From Bin55 sp965205545 (GTDB lineage: Bacteria; Pseudomonadota; Gammaproteobacteria; Pseudomonadales; Azotimanducaceae), in the NCBI GenBank assembly GCA_965205545.1, contig OZ242170.1:124001-188000 (forward strand): a DNA stretch of 64,000 bases, given 5' to 3'. A program made the translations under genes and the position numbers. Below the pieces are notes generated by a model, which saw only the letters and a program-made list of their open reading frames with translations, was not told the DNA's origin and did not search any database. The stretch's first letter is position 1, and the number at the start of each line of letters is the position of its first letter. Below are positions 53,372 through 62,988 of this stretch, piece after piece.

Positions 53372-54757
53372 TTGACCAGGATCTTTGGAGTTGTAGGGCT
53401 CTTGTGCGTAACTTGGTCGCTTGGATGCGCTGAGATGGATTCTGCGAGCCAGGTTGAAGTACCTGGACAGGGTGAGTCAGAGACGACTGTAGCGACTGTC
53501 AGTGGTCATGCCAGCGTACCAGAATCCAATGAAACCTCCAGCGAACGGCATAAGTCCGCCATCGGTGAAACAGCATTGGAGAAAGTGCCCCCTTACGCTA
53601 GTAAGTTCATTGTTTCGGGAGTTTACTCGCCTCGAGACGAAGTTGACGCTAACGTGGTCTTTTCGGCAAGCCTTTCGTCTAACGAGTATCACGTGGACGG
53701 TTCGCGCAATGTCATCGACTATGGAACAGTGCAGGTAGAAAATGGCCGATTCTCAATCGAAGCACACGTTGAGGAGCCTAAAGTCGCCAAATTGGAAATT
53801 TCCGATGGAAATTACGCTGTTGCACGACACTATGTCGTGATTGAACCTCGAGCAGAAATTTCTATTGAGCGACGAAGCCGGATCGACGGAATGTTTGTCG
53901 CAACCAGCAATGGGGGACGACACACTAGACTCCTTGATAGTTGGCAATTTGACGAGGAGTACGTGTCAGCACTTCGCGCGACGTACATAGCTGCATGGGA
54001 CGAATCGAGGAGGCACGACGATGGATCAATGGAATTGGACGAAGACTTCGTGAGGCTTTGGCAGCGAAGCGAGGGAATGAAAGAAAAATATTTGAAACAG
54101 GCTGCGTGGGAATCGAAGGACCCATTGGATTCTCTTCTGGCACTGGAGTTGGCTCGCGGCATCCTCGCGCCAGGCACGCTCGACACGATTGAGGTCATAG
54201 CGTTGTACGACCGACTTGCCAAGTCACTTGATCAAGATGTCGTAGCCCGCCGAGTTACGCCCGCTCGCAACAGGTTAGATGCGCTATTGCAACGAACTGC
54301 CAACAACAAAAAGCTGCAACCTGGTCAGCAAGTACCCGAAATAGTTCTAGCCAATTTGAACGACGAAGAGGTCTCTTTAACGCAAGTAATAGAGGAAAAC
54401 GATGTTGTGTTAATCGATTTCTGGGCAGTTTGGTGTGCTCCCTGCATTGCCGCATTTCCGACATTGAAAGAAATCTACGAAGAGTATGCTGACAACGGAT
54501 TTGAGATTGTGTCAATTTCACTAAACACTTCGGTTGAGGATTGGAAGCAGATCTCAGAAAGGTATGAGCTTCCTTGGATAGACATTGGTGCAATAGAAGA
54601 CCTCGTTGGACCGACCGCAGTTGCCTATGGAGTTCAAGGCCTCCCCACAACATTCTTGGTAGACTCAGAACGTCGCATCCTCCAGAAGAACATCAGACCT
54701 GAAGAACTCAAAACGGTGCTCCGGGAGCGATACGATGAACCGACAGTCAGGAATTGA
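53372..54757 (+). CDS. TlpA-like thioredoxin-fold lipoprotein
   Basis: 461 residues from TTG 53372, chosen because AAGGAG (53359-53364) lies seven bases upstream and the lipoprotein signal begins there; TTG 53282 is an upstream alternative. The signal ends WSLGC with Cys19 as the lipid-modified residue. A beta-rich domain (FIVSGVYSPRDEVDANVVF) is followed by the family helices (RHTRLLDSWQFDEEYVSAL, DPLDSLLALELARG, VARRVTPARNRLDAL) and a thioredoxin-like domain with active site WCAPC (Cys355, Cys358) and cis-proline GLPTTFLVD. It is shorter than its paralogs: only one beta repeat, and neither the GCEHV nor the GCI cysteine. Likely a periplasm-facing disulfide reductase or carrier. Confidence 0.82.
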   Translation: MTRIFGVVGLLCVTWSLGCAEMDSASQVEVPGQGESETTVATVSGHASVPESNETSSERHKSAIGETALEKVPPYASKFIVSGVYSPRDEVDANVVFSASLSSNEYHVDGSRNVIDYGTVQVENGRFSIEAHVEEPKVAKLEISDGNYAVARHYVVIEPRAEISIERRSRIDGMFVATSNGGRHTRLLDSWQFDEEYVSALRATYIAAWDESRRHDDGSMELDEDFVRLWQRSEGMKEKYLKQAAWESKDPLDSLLALELARGILAPGTLDTIEVIALYDRLAKSLDQDVVARRVTPARNRLDALLQRTANNKKLQPGQQVPEIVLANLNDEEVSLTQVIEENDVVLIDFWAVWCAPCIAAFPTLKEIYEEYADNGFEIVSISLNTSVEDWKQISERYELPWIDIGAIEDLVGPTAVAYGVQGLPTTFLVDSERRILQKNIRPEELKTVLRERYDEPTVRN

Positions 54758-54850
54758 CGAATTTGGCACTGTGGCCTGCCAATGGGAAATCGGACCATTG
54801 TCTAGCAGAGCTTGTACTAAAGTAGCGACATCCACCTTTTTGCACCCGAA

Positions 54851-55624
54851 TTGACACTGTTCAAGACAACTGCAGAGTTCTACAGCCGTTTTCGAGTTCC
54901 CTACCCACTGAGCTTGATTAACCAGCTAATGATCGACGCGGGATTGAAGGAAACTTCTGTCGTGTTAGACCTGGCTACTGGACCTGGGAGACTTGCACTA
55001 AGACTAGCGCCAGCTGTTCACAAGGTCATTGCGGTCGACATCGAACCAGAAATGTTGAGTGAAGGGGCTCGCCTAGCAAACGACTTAAGCATCAACAATG
55101 TCGAATGGACCCAAGCAAGAGCGGAAGATGTTGAATTGAGCAAGGAGTCTCTCGACTTGGTAACCATTGGCGAGGCAATTCACAGACTGGACCAAGAACT
55201 TGTACTTAGCCGAATTAGGCAATGGCTAAAGCAAGACGCACCTATTGCAATCGTGGGGTCTTTTGGGGTCTTGCATGGATCGTGCCCTTGGCAAGATTCG
55301 CTACGCCACTCATTGAAGAGATGGACACATCCGCAACCTCAGAGCGATTCAAGCAGATGGAGAGGAGAAAACCACGACACTGCGCGGCTTGCCGCGGCTG
55401 GATTTCAAAATGTGCTAAACAGGAAATTCAACATTTCGCACACATGGACAAGGGACAGCATTCTAGGCAATTTGCTTTCGACTTCTCAATTTTCTCGGCA
55501 TTCACTAGGAGATGATTTGGAAGACTTCGAACATACGGTTCGAAATGCCTTGATTGCATCAGGGGAGGAGACGTTTTGTCAGACAATTCCTTGCGGCTAC
55601 ACCATTGGATGGAACACGAACTGA
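54851..55624 (+). CDS. Class I SAM-dependent methyltransferase
   Basis: 257 residues from TTG 54851; no strong Shine-Dalgarno is seen, but the SAM-binding fold starts at residue 38, so a much later start is unlikely. Motif I is VLDLATGPGRLALRLAP, motif II VIAVDIEPEMLSEG, and the acidic loop WTQARAEDVELSKESLDLVT. The N-terminal phrase TTAEFYSRFRVPYP is common in small-molecule methyltransferases of the UbiE/Methyltransf_11 type. Substrate unknown. It sits between two thioredoxin-fold genes on the same strand, 93 bases after the first and 92 before the second. Confidence 0.8.
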   Translation: MTLFKTTAEFYSRFRVPYPLSLINQLMIDAGLKETSVVLDLATGPGRLALRLAPAVHKVIAVDIEPEMLSEGARLANDLSINNVEWTQARAEDVELSKESLDLVTIGEAIHRLDQELVLSRIRQWLKQDAPIAIVGSFGVLHGSCPWQDSLRHSLKRWTHPQPQSDSSRWRGENHDTARLAAAGFQNVLNRKFNISHTWTRDSILGNLLSTSQFSRHSLGDDLEDFEHTVRNALIASGEETFCQTIPCGYTIGWNTN

Positions 55625-55716
55625 GTTGTATTGCACATTGATTTGGTCGCGATGCGAATGATGTCTCAATCTCTTCTGCAATGTGTAGTCGCTCAACGGG
55701 CAAGGAGCAGTTCTAG

Positions 55717-56931
55717 ATGAGATCGCGTGTGTTAGTCGGAATTTTGCTCATAGGATTCCTGCAATCCCATTCGGTTGCAAATGACGTTCAAGGACGCCCC
55801 AACGGAGCAAACGCGAACGAGCGTGTAACTTACGTGACTACCGAGAACTTCCAGTCTGAAGTATTGGAGTCGAATCTGCCAGTGCTCGTGGACTTTACCG
55901 CTACCTGGTGCGCTCACTGCAAGACAGTGGATCCCATCATTGAAAGCCTGTTGCCCCAGCTATCCGGCAATGCCAAGGTATTCAAGCTCGACATCGACGA
56001 GTCGCCCGAGATTTACTCCGAATTTCAGTTGACGGGCGTTCCCACAGTACTGTTTTTCAATAAGGGAGAGGAAGAAGATAGGATCATCGGGCCACAATCT
56101 AGACAAGTCTACGTCAAATATCTCGAGGGAATGTCGCGGGGCACGCCCGCATTGGAAATCAAGATTGCATTGCTCGGAGAAGACTCGTTTAGAAGGGATT
56201 TCATCCTGAACCAGAGGCCAGAAGTACTTCGAGAAGCCCTTAAGCAACATCCGAATTTGCTCAAGGATCGATTCGATAACGGCCAATCTCCACTCTCGCT
56301 GGTTCTCAATTATCGTAGTGGCGGGCTGGATGAACATATTGAAGTGCTGATGGCGGAGAATCCAATACTTAGCCTAGGCGATCATGTGGGGCTGGGACAA
56401 TGCGAAGAGTTTGAACGCATCGTTAGCGAAGACCCAAAAGCGGTGAATCGCACCGATCCCGATGGCAACTCTCCTCTCCTTACTGCTTTGATTCATCATG
56501 GCCGACTGAAAGAGAAAAGCTGTCTGCGTGCGGTTCTGGATGCTGGCGCCGATCCTGGAATGACAGATTCATCGACATTTACTGTCGGCAGAGCTGCGGT
56601 ACTGCCATCAAATTGGAGTTTTCTTGAAGAACTGTTGGAGAAGGGGCTAGACACCCAGCACACTGACGTGGACGGCCGAAACGCATTGCATTGGGCAGCC
56701 TTCCATGGCTTTCCCGCTACGGTAAAGCCACTGCTGAATCATGGTGTTGACCCAGGAATTCGAGCCTTGAATGGAGAAACCGCCGCCGACATCGTACGCC
56801 AAAAACGTGACCTATGGCTAACCGCAATTGAGGGCAAGACTTCAGTATCTGAAGACTTGAGGAGTATGTTGGCAATGTACGATGAGCTTCTAGCTATGCT
56901 AGAGGTCCCATCGGAGAATGAAGAAGAGTAG
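55717..56931 (+). CDS. Exported thioredoxin-ankyrin protein A
   Basis: 404 residues, ATG with AAGGAG nine bases upstream. Signal peptide MRSRVLVGILLIGFLQSHSVA. A full thioredoxin domain covers about 35-140: YVTTENFQSEVLESNLPVLV, active site WCAHC (Cys65, Cys68) and cis-proline TGVPTVLFF. Ankyrin-like repeats follow from about 150 (NGQSPLSLVLNYRSG, DPDGNSPLLTALIHHG, CLRAVLDAGADPGM, DGRNALHWAAFHGFPATVKPLLNHG). The active-site dipeptide Ala-His differs from thioredoxin Gly-Pro and would be expected to raise the redox potential. A secreted or periplasmic thiol-active protein with a protein-binding tail is inferred. Closely related to the incomplete gene at 62989. Confidence 0.85.
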   Translation: MRSRVLVGILLIGFLQSHSVANDVQGRPNGANANERVTYVTTENFQSEVLESNLPVLVDFTATWCAHCKTVDPIIESLLPQLSGNAKVFKLDIDESPEIYSEFQLTGVPTVLFFNKGEEEDRIIGPQSRQVYVKYLEGMSRGTPALEIKIALLGEDSFRRDFILNQRPEVLREALKQHPNLLKDRFDNGQSPLSLVLNYRSGGLDEHIEVLMAENPILSLGDHVGLGQCEEFERIVSEDPKAVNRTDPDGNSPLLTALIHHGRLKEKSCLRAVLDAGADPGMTDSSTFTVGRAAVLPSNWSFLEELLEKGLDTQHTDVDGRNALHWAAFHGFPATVKPLLNHGVDPGIRALNGETAADIVRQKRDLWLTAIEGKTSVSEDLRSMLAMYDELLAMLEVPSENEEE

Positions 56932-57034
56932 GGCGTTGCGTCTCCTGCATCAATGAGAGGCTGGTTCCTGCGAATTACGCGTTGATCCTGAGTACGGCCC
57001 ATAGCATTGGCAACAAGTACACATTGAAATTTTC

Positions 57035-57958
57035 GTGACAGGTTTTTTGGTGCCACTAGTTTCTGAGTTCGCCCAATTGTTGGTGCGTAGACTTTGCTTG
57101 CTAGGCACAGTTGCGGGAGTGTCGTTTTCGATCATTGCAGATGATGTTGCCGTTGAACCCGCAACGGACCAGAGTCCGTCTGACACAGTCTTTAGAGATT
57201 CCTTGAAGTCGGGCGGACATGGACCGGAAATGGTTGTTGTACCAGCAGGGACCTTTCGCATGGGCTGCATGGAGGAAGACGACTGCCCAGAATCAGAATT
57301 GCCTGTTCACGAAGTCACAGTTGTCAAATTCGCATTGGGCAAGTACGAAGTTACCTTTGAGGAATACGACAGATTCGCGAAAGCGGCAGAACATCGGTTG
57401 CCCGAGGATTTTGGTTGGGGTCGGGGGAACCAACCTGTACTCAACGTTTCGTGGAACGACGCTTACAAGTATGTTAAGTGGTTGTCACACGAGACTGGTG
57501 AAGAGTATCGACTACCAAGCGAAGCTGAGTGGGAATACGCGGCAAAAGCCGGTTCCGACGGCGCTTTCAGCTTCGGAAACGAGTCTTCGAAACTCTGCGA
57601 TTATGCCAACCATGCCGATTCGAGCACCGAATACAGCTGGCGGAACACCAGCTGCTCTGATGGCTTCGCTAAACAAACCTCCAAAGTAGGTCACTTCCTG
57701 GCGAATCCATGGGGATTGCACGACATGCACGGCAATGTGTGGGAGTGGGTGGAGGACTGTTGGAGCGACGACTATTCCAAATCTCCGTCGGACGGGAAAG
57801 CCTGGATATCGGAAGAATGCACTGATCGAGTAGTCCGTGGCGGATCATTTAACAGCGAGGCCAGATTTCTGAGTTCCTCCTTTCGCTTGTATACACGGGC
57901 AGACTATCCCAGCCATGTTTACGGATTCCGCGTAGCACGAACGTTAAAAGACAACTGA
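57035..57958 (+). CDS. Exported formylglycine-generating-enzyme-like (SUMF1 domain) protein
   Basis: 307 residues, GTG start without a clear Shine-Dalgarno. A signal sequence (LLVRRLCLLGTVAGVSFSIIA) precedes a complete FGE-sulfatase/SUMF1 domain: VVVPAGTFRMGCMEED, FALGKYEVTFEEYDRFAKA, QPVLNVSWNDAYKYVKWLS, YRLPSEAEWEYAAKAG, GLHDMHGNVWEWVEDCW, RVVRGGSFNSEARFLSSSFR, GFRVART. The copper-binding cysteines of true formylglycine-generating enzymes are absent from the SSSFRLYTRA region, so sulfatase activation is unlikely. The fold is also used by non-catalytic proteins. It follows the thioredoxin-ankyrin gene by 103 bases. Confidence 0.82.
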   Translation: MTGFLVPLVSEFAQLLVRRLCLLGTVAGVSFSIIADDVAVEPATDQSPSDTVFRDSLKSGGHGPEMVVVPAGTFRMGCMEEDDCPESELPVHEVTVVKFALGKYEVTFEEYDRFAKAAEHRLPEDFGWGRGNQPVLNVSWNDAYKYVKWLSHETGEEYRLPSEAEWEYAAKAGSDGAFSFGNESSKLCDYANHADSSTEYSWRNTSCSDGFAKQTSKVGHFLANPWGLHDMHGNVWEWVEDCWSDDYSKSPSDGKAWISEECTDRVVRGGSFNSEARFLSSSFRLYTRADYPSHVYGFRVARTLKDN

Positions 57959-58269
57959 CACATGTGGACTTGAAAGACCGGCAGTCAGTCGCTGCACTTT
58001 CTTCCTTCTAGCGAGAAGGCATATATGTGGGTCTCGCAGCAAGAGCAGTCTACGATCCAAATGGGGAGTAGTATCAATGCAACCTCACAGCAGGATTCGA
58101 TCGACGCAACCTTGCAATTCGTGGCGTGACGTTTCTGCGACTGATCTTTCCAGCCTCGTCTACGACGTAACGAATATCGATCATCGTGCATCTAGTTCAG
58201 TGTGCGATTGGATGCTTCGACTGGAGGACTGCGTCCGGTGCACTCGAAATGACGGGAAAGGGGGGACCC
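57959..58269. other. Intergenic region before TlpA-like gene
   Basis: 311 bases. A short stem CCTTCT/AGAAGG with an AGCG loop lies at 58004-58019 but has no T-run. An in-frame ATG at 58186 would extend the next gene by 28 codons, but it lacks a ribosome binding site and would displace the signal peptide. Nothing else is seen. Confidence 0.4.
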
Positions 58270-60102
58270 ATGAAAATCGTCTTGGCAGCCGCCATGCTGA
58301 TGTATGCATGCACTGGCGTTTTTGCAGACATTGTCGATTCGCAGTCGGCATTCAAGATAAGCGGCGAGTACATTGCCGAAGAGTCGAATTTGAACGAAAA
58401 CGCCGAATCGCCAACAAGCCACTCAGGGTTGGTGGACCTGTCGACAACAACAATCGTGGTTACTTACGAGAGTACGAACGAGTCTGGCACAACGGCTAAA
58501 GCTGAGTTGGCGGCAGGAAAATTTCAAGACCGCAAAGTCTTGCTAACGGGCAAGATAAATGAGCCCACGGACATTGTCATTGAGGTTCAAATAGACGGCA
58601 ATACAGTATTGTCGCTTCCAGCGGTGTTGACTCCAGGCGGAGAAGAGATTTCGTTTGCTTTACTGGACTTTCAATCATTTCCTCCCGACCGATTGGCTTT
58701 CATTGGCTTCTCCCCTAGAGTCAAGAATCTAGAGAAGAAATTCACCATATCAGGAGATTTCAGCTCTATTGACAAGGATTTGACTCTTGCAAACGTAAGA
58801 GTTACAGGTTGGGGCTACGACGAAAACGGAAAACAGAAGGCGATCGGTTCTGGAGACATGCTGCTCAAAGATGGTCAATTTCATTTCGAAGGCGAAATCG
58901 AGGAGACCGATCTAGTGAACATCTACATTCAAGGACATGATCCGTACTTTCGTACACAAACGCAGGCGGTAGTCGAACGGGGCAGTGTGATTTCAGTCTA
59001 TTCGCCTGGATCTTCCAACCAAATTGTCGCCACTTCCGGATCAGGCAGGCACGCCAAGCTCATCGAGAGCTGGCAACAGAGCGACGAGTACCTCTCAACA
59101 ATGCACGAATACGCAGTAGCAGTTCGCGAGTTTGAGGCTAGACAGACAGAACAACCATCACTCGAGATCGAAGAAAGTGCGAATAACTCCGAATCGGACG
59201 AAAACGAAACACTGAGCAGTGAGTCCCCAGAGTTGGAGGAAGTCGACGAGGGCAAGACCGAGGAAACTAAAGAACTCTCCACTAATTCGAAAATTGCGTT
59301 GGTTCAAGCCGAGGGGTGCGAGCATGTTGTTTTGGAAGACGTTAAACATGAGGCTAGGGACCATTCAGGTGTTGGGAATCTTCCTCGACACTACTTCCTA
59401 TCGCAAAGACTTGCCAAGATCGAGTCTGATGCTCTGGAGGCCATTGCAAGCAATGCTGAAGATTCCTTCGATGCTCTCCTTGCAATGGAACTTGGTGCAT
59501 TCAATTTCCAATCCGAAAACCGCAAAAAGGGATTAGCGGTGTACGACAGACTTGCCAAAGAGCTCGATGAGGAACTTGTTGCTAGACGCGTTTCACCCAG
59601 TCGCGACTCTCTCGCTTCCTACATCGAAGTCAATGACAACGACAATAGCCTCGTACCGGGCCAGAAGGTACCGAATTTTCAGCATCCTAACTTGGAGGGG
59701 GAGGAAACCTCTCTGCAGAACATTCTTGAAGATAAGGCAGTCGTTCTCATTGATTTTTGGGCATCCTGGTGCGCGCCATGCATAGCAAAATTCCCCAAGA
59801 TGAAAGAGCTCTATGGTGCTTACGGGGACGAAGGGTTTGAGATTTTGTCGAATTCCATCGATAGCACTCACGAAGCTTGGGAGCAAGCATCGGCGCAACA
59901 CGAGCTCCCTTGGACTAGCGTTGGTGAAATTGAAGGATGGCACGGAGCGACGGCACGCGCTTATGGAGTTCAGCACATACCGAAGAGCTATCTCGTCGAC
60001 TCGGAGGGGTGCATTCTTCAAAAGGATATTGCTATTGAGGATCTCGAGGAAGTCCTTGTTAGTCGGTTCGGTTCCCTGGCTGACGCAGAGACGGTTGAGT
60101 GA
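58270..60102 (+). CDS. TlpA-like thioredoxin-fold exported protein
   Basis: 610 residues from ATG 58270, which has a GGGGGG-type ribosome binding site and begins the signal peptide MKIVLAAAMLMYACTGVFA. Two beta-rich repeats (FKISGEYIAEE..., FTISGDFSSIDKD...), then RHAKLIESWQQSDEYLSTMHE, an acidic Ser/Glu-rich linker, GCEHV with Cys350, EDSFDALLAMELGAF and a thioredoxin-like domain (SLVPGQKVPNFQHPNLEG, VLIDFWASWCAPC with Cys501 and Cys504, QHIPKSYLVDSEGCILQKD with Cys581). Four cysteines remain after signal cleavage. Likely a periplasmic thiol:disulfide protein; partner unknown. The next paralog begins 110 bases downstream. Confidence 0.85.
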   Translation: MKIVLAAAMLMYACTGVFADIVDSQSAFKISGEYIAEESNLNENAESPTSHSGLVDLSTTTIVVTYESTNESGTTAKAELAAGKFQDRKVLLTGKINEPTDIVIEVQIDGNTVLSLPAVLTPGGEEISFALLDFQSFPPDRLAFIGFSPRVKNLEKKFTISGDFSSIDKDLTLANVRVTGWGYDENGKQKAIGSGDMLLKDGQFHFEGEIEETDLVNIYIQGHDPYFRTQTQAVVERGSVISVYSPGSSNQIVATSGSGRHAKLIESWQQSDEYLSTMHEYAVAVREFEARQTEQPSLEIEESANNSESDENETLSSESPELEEVDEGKTEETKELSTNSKIALVQAEGCEHVVLEDVKHEARDHSGVGNLPRHYFLSQRLAKIESDALEAIASNAEDSFDALLAMELGAFNFQSENRKKGLAVYDRLAKELDEELVARRVSPSRDSLASYIEVNDNDNSLVPGQKVPNFQHPNLEGEETSLQNILEDKAVVLIDFWASWCAPCIAKFPKMKELYGAYGDEGFEILSNSIDSTHEAWEQASAQHELPWTSVGEIEGWHGATARAYGVQHIPKSYLVDSEGCILQKDIAIEDLEEVLVSRFGSLADAETVE

Positions 60103-60212
60103 ACCCGAAGTAGACCTCGAAATGCCGGCTAGAGGAACTGCAATCTCGAATCCCTGCTCTATAGTAGTCAGCCACAGGGTTTAGACAAGCGGTCCACTGG
60201 GGAAAAATCTAG

Positions 60213-62081
60213 ATGAAACAAGCATTTGCTCTATTTGTACTTTTAAGTCTTTCTGTGTCGCCACATGCAGCGGAAGAATCCTCTGGGACCTTCACAATCA
60301 CGGGGAAATATCTAACGCCAACATCGGACGAACCATCTACACAGTCGACTTCGGACGGCAAAAGTCAAGAAGGTTGGCCGAACGCGTCGGTTACTGTTTC
60401 ATACGAAGTCACTGACGACGACGGTGTCACCGACGTCGTCGAGATCGCTTCGGGTGATTTGGTCGACGGCAATATTGAGCTTGTCGGCGAAATTGACGAG
60501 CCGAGAATAGCCACCATCAAAGTCAGTCTAGGCGATGGTCAGGAAACTATTCAACGGACGGCGTTGATTGAGTCGGGAGGCGTCGTTTCATTTGCAATTA
60601 TTGATCGCAAAGTCTCGTATCGCCCAGTAAATTTGGTCCTGTCCGGCTCGGCGCAGCGGGTACGAAACCCCGAGCGGAAATTTACGGTAAGGGCAGACTT
60701 TCGCGCGATGCAAGACGAACTCTCTCTGGGGATTTTTACCGTGAGCGGACCTGGTCTTGACGCGAAGGGGGAACTAGCCCGTATCACTCATGGATCTGTG
60801 TTGCTTGACAACGGCATTGCCACGATTGAATCAGAAATCCTCGAGCCATCCGTATTGTTCGTTACCGCTACAGCGGGCGAGAATGCGTTCAATGAGTACT
60901 ACGGCAAGGTAGAGATTGTGGTCGAGCCAAACAGCGAGATTGTTGTTGAGCCCCGAGGTTGGAGTCGGGAACTGGTTGCGACAGCAACCAGCGGAAGGCA
61001 CGACAGGCTTGTCGACAGTTGGCAGCAAAGCCCGGAATATCAAACGCTCTTGGATACCTACGCCAAATCCTACAAGGATTTTCGGAATGCTTGGGAAGAG
61101 TCGTGGAGAGCACGGCAAGCTGCAGCGAAGGAAACAAAAACCGACGAGACAGCATCTGCAAATGGAACGAGTGACGACTCACAGAGTGAAGAGGCTGAAA
61201 CTTCTGAAGAAGCAGCGCCCGAAGTCGAAGAGGTCGAACCTATATTGGCCTATTCCGGTGGAATTTCTCCTGCGACGGGGTGCGAGCACGTAGAGCTCGC
61301 GGACGAAGACGCAGAATCCAATAATGCGGCCACGGCTTCCAACAATCCCGAATACCACGTACTTTTCTTGGAATTGGTAAGTATGCGTACAGAGGCACTG
61401 GAAGAAATCGCATCAAATGCCGAGGACCCGATGGACACACTGCTAGCGATGGAGCTGGGCGCGTATGGCTACAACTCCGAGAACATCAAGGAATCTGTGC
61501 CTCTATACGACGAAATTGCGACGATGCTTGAGGAAGAATTTGTAGCTAGGCGCGTCACTCCTGCTAGAGACGACATAGCTTCGTTTATCAAAACGGACGA
61601 GATTGACAAGAGTCTGGTGCCTGGGCAGATCGCCCCAAATTTCACACTTCCCGATTTGAGCGGAGTGGAATTCGCGTTGCACAATGTGGCGTCTGAAAAC
61701 GATCTGGTATTGGTTGATTTTTGGGCCTCGTGGTGTGGTCCTTGCATCGCAGTGTTTCCTGAATTGAAAGAGCTATATTCGTCGTACCGCGACGACGGCT
61801 TCGAGATAATCGCGGTTTCGTTGGATAGCACTAATGAAATTTGGGAGGAAGCTAGCGTGGAGCACGAACTTCCGTGGATAGACTTGGGAGACATTGCAGA
61901 GCGTGGAGAAGGACCGGTAGCAAAAGCCTATGGGGTCATCTCCATACCAAAGAGTTTTTTGGTGGACAAGCACGGTTGCATCAATCACAGGGACCTTTCC
62001 CCAGAGGATCTTGAGACAGTTCTCAAATCCAGATTAGAGGATATGGCTGCATCGGACGACACGAATGTCGACTCGGAATAG
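60213..62081 (+). CDS. TlpA-like thioredoxin-fold exported protein
   Basis: 622 residues. Signal peptide MKQAFALFVLLSLSVSPHAA. Layout equals the preceding paralog: two beta-rich repeats (FTITGKYLTPTSDEP, FTVRADFRAMQDEL), RHDRLVDSWQQSPEYQTLLD, a long acidic linker about residues 300-345, GCEHVELADED (Cys357), EDPMDTLLAMELGAYGY, and the thioredoxin-like domain with WCGPC (Cys508, Cys511) and SIPKSFLVDKHGCINHRD (Cys589). The extra pair Cys357/Cys589 mirrors that in the paralogs at 46813 and 58270. Strong similarity to its neighbour indicates tandem duplication. Function inferred as periplasmic thiol exchange. Confidence 0.85.
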   Translation: MKQAFALFVLLSLSVSPHAAEESSGTFTITGKYLTPTSDEPSTQSTSDGKSQEGWPNASVTVSYEVTDDDGVTDVVEIASGDLVDGNIELVGEIDEPRIATIKVSLGDGQETIQRTALIESGGVVSFAIIDRKVSYRPVNLVLSGSAQRVRNPERKFTVRADFRAMQDELSLGIFTVSGPGLDAKGELARITHGSVLLDNGIATIESEILEPSVLFVTATAGENAFNEYYGKVEIVVEPNSEIVVEPRGWSRELVATATSGRHDRLVDSWQQSPEYQTLLDTYAKSYKDFRNAWEESWRARQAAAKETKTDETASANGTSDDSQSEEAETSEEAAPEVEEVEPILAYSGGISPATGCEHVELADEDAESNNAATASNNPEYHVLFLELVSMRTEALEEIASNAEDPMDTLLAMELGAYGYNSENIKESVPLYDEIATMLEEEFVARRVTPARDDIASFIKTDEIDKSLVPGQIAPNFTLPDLSGVEFALHNVASENDLVLVDFWASWCGPCIAVFPELKELYSSYRDDGFEIIAVSLDSTNEIWEEASVEHELPWIDLGDIAERGEGPVAKAYGVISIPKSFLVDKHGCINHRDLSPEDLETVLKSRLEDMAASDDTNVDSE

Positions 62082-62253
62082 GAGAGTACATGCGCGAAGG
62101 CCGCTTCAAGCGAACGACCACGTCGACATTTCAATTGAATGGGCGCGTGGTCTGATTCGGATTAGCTCCAAGTTTGATTATGAATTCGGAATTGGCTATT
62201 GAAGCACAACTCATTCGCTTAATTGCAACGCTGTTTTGAGGAATAGAAAAAAC

Positions 62254-62949
62254 ATGAAGAGAACTATGCAAGCATTTGAGAAAACTAAGAAAAACATCGG
62301 AAGTGTGATGGGTGCACTTGCATTGATGGGCGTGTTTGCCGGCTTCGTTGTTGCAGCAAGCGACGACAGCCATCGGGGCGAAAATTTGCTCGTCCCTGAT
62401 CCGTCGGATGAACCAGATGAACAGGCAAAAAACAAGGAATCGAATGTGGATCTGGAGGCACTTAGGACTCTAGGAGAAGTTTCTTCACTCTTGTTGGAAA
62501 TTCCTGAGAACTTGTTGACGCTTCGGTCTGGTGAAGACTTATTGCGCATCCGGGACGACGGGGAATCTACGACTTTGCAAGTAGATCGCAAGAGCTCTCT
62601 GTTGAATCCGGACCCTGAACTTGCAGGATTTGATCGGGCGAAAAAGCTAAAACTCACGAACCTAAGTGAGGAGATCAATGAGTTAGTTATGACAAAATCC
62701 AAGCTAACGGACGTAGTGCTTGAGATTCCACCAAGACTGGACACAAAACGGATTTTTGAAGCAATGGACTCCGATAACGATGGGTCACTCTCTCAACAGG
62801 AATTCGCAACTGGAACGAGACACCCCCCCAACGCAGCGACGCATTTTGACAGAATGGACTCCGATGGCGACGGTGCTCTTTCGAACGATGAATTTGTTGA
62901 TGGACTGGAGTCGGAAACTACGACAACAGCAGAAAAGGAAAGTCTGTAG
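62254..62949 (+). CDS. EF-hand calcium-binding exported protein
   Basis: 231 residues from ATG 62254, which has GAGGAA about ten bases upstream; an in-frame TTG 18 bases earlier is less likely. A hydrophobic signal or anchor (GSVMGALALMGVFAGFVVAAS) is followed by an acidic region and a C-terminal pair of EF-hand loops: DSDNDGSLSQQEF and DSDGDGALSNDEF, each in the frame MDSD-D-G-L-S-x-x-EF. Calcium binding outside the cytoplasm is the inference. It lies between the TlpA-like gene at 60213 and the thioredoxin-ankyrin gene at 62989, all on one strand, so shared transcription is possible. Confidence 0.8.
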   Translation: MKRTMQAFEKTKKNIGSVMGALALMGVFAGFVVAASDDSHRGENLLVPDPSDEPDEQAKNKESNVDLEALRTLGEVSSLLLEIPENLLTLRSGEDLLRIRDDGESTTLQVDRKSSLLNPDPELAGFDRAKKLKLTNLSEEINELVMTKSKLTDVVLEIPPRLDTKRIFEAMDSDNDGSLSQQEFATGTRHPPNAATHFDRMDSDGDGALSNDEFVDGLESETTTTAEKESL

Positions 62950-62988
62950 CGTCAAATGCTAACGTTAAGGATGAGAGGTACGAGATCT

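Noticed and set aside
57035..57958. Sulfatase-activating formylglycine-generating enzyme
   Set aside because: The required cysteines are not in the expected place and no sulfatase gene is nearby.
58004..58019. Terminator after the SUMF1-like gene
   Set aside because: Only a 6-bp stem and no T-run on either strand.
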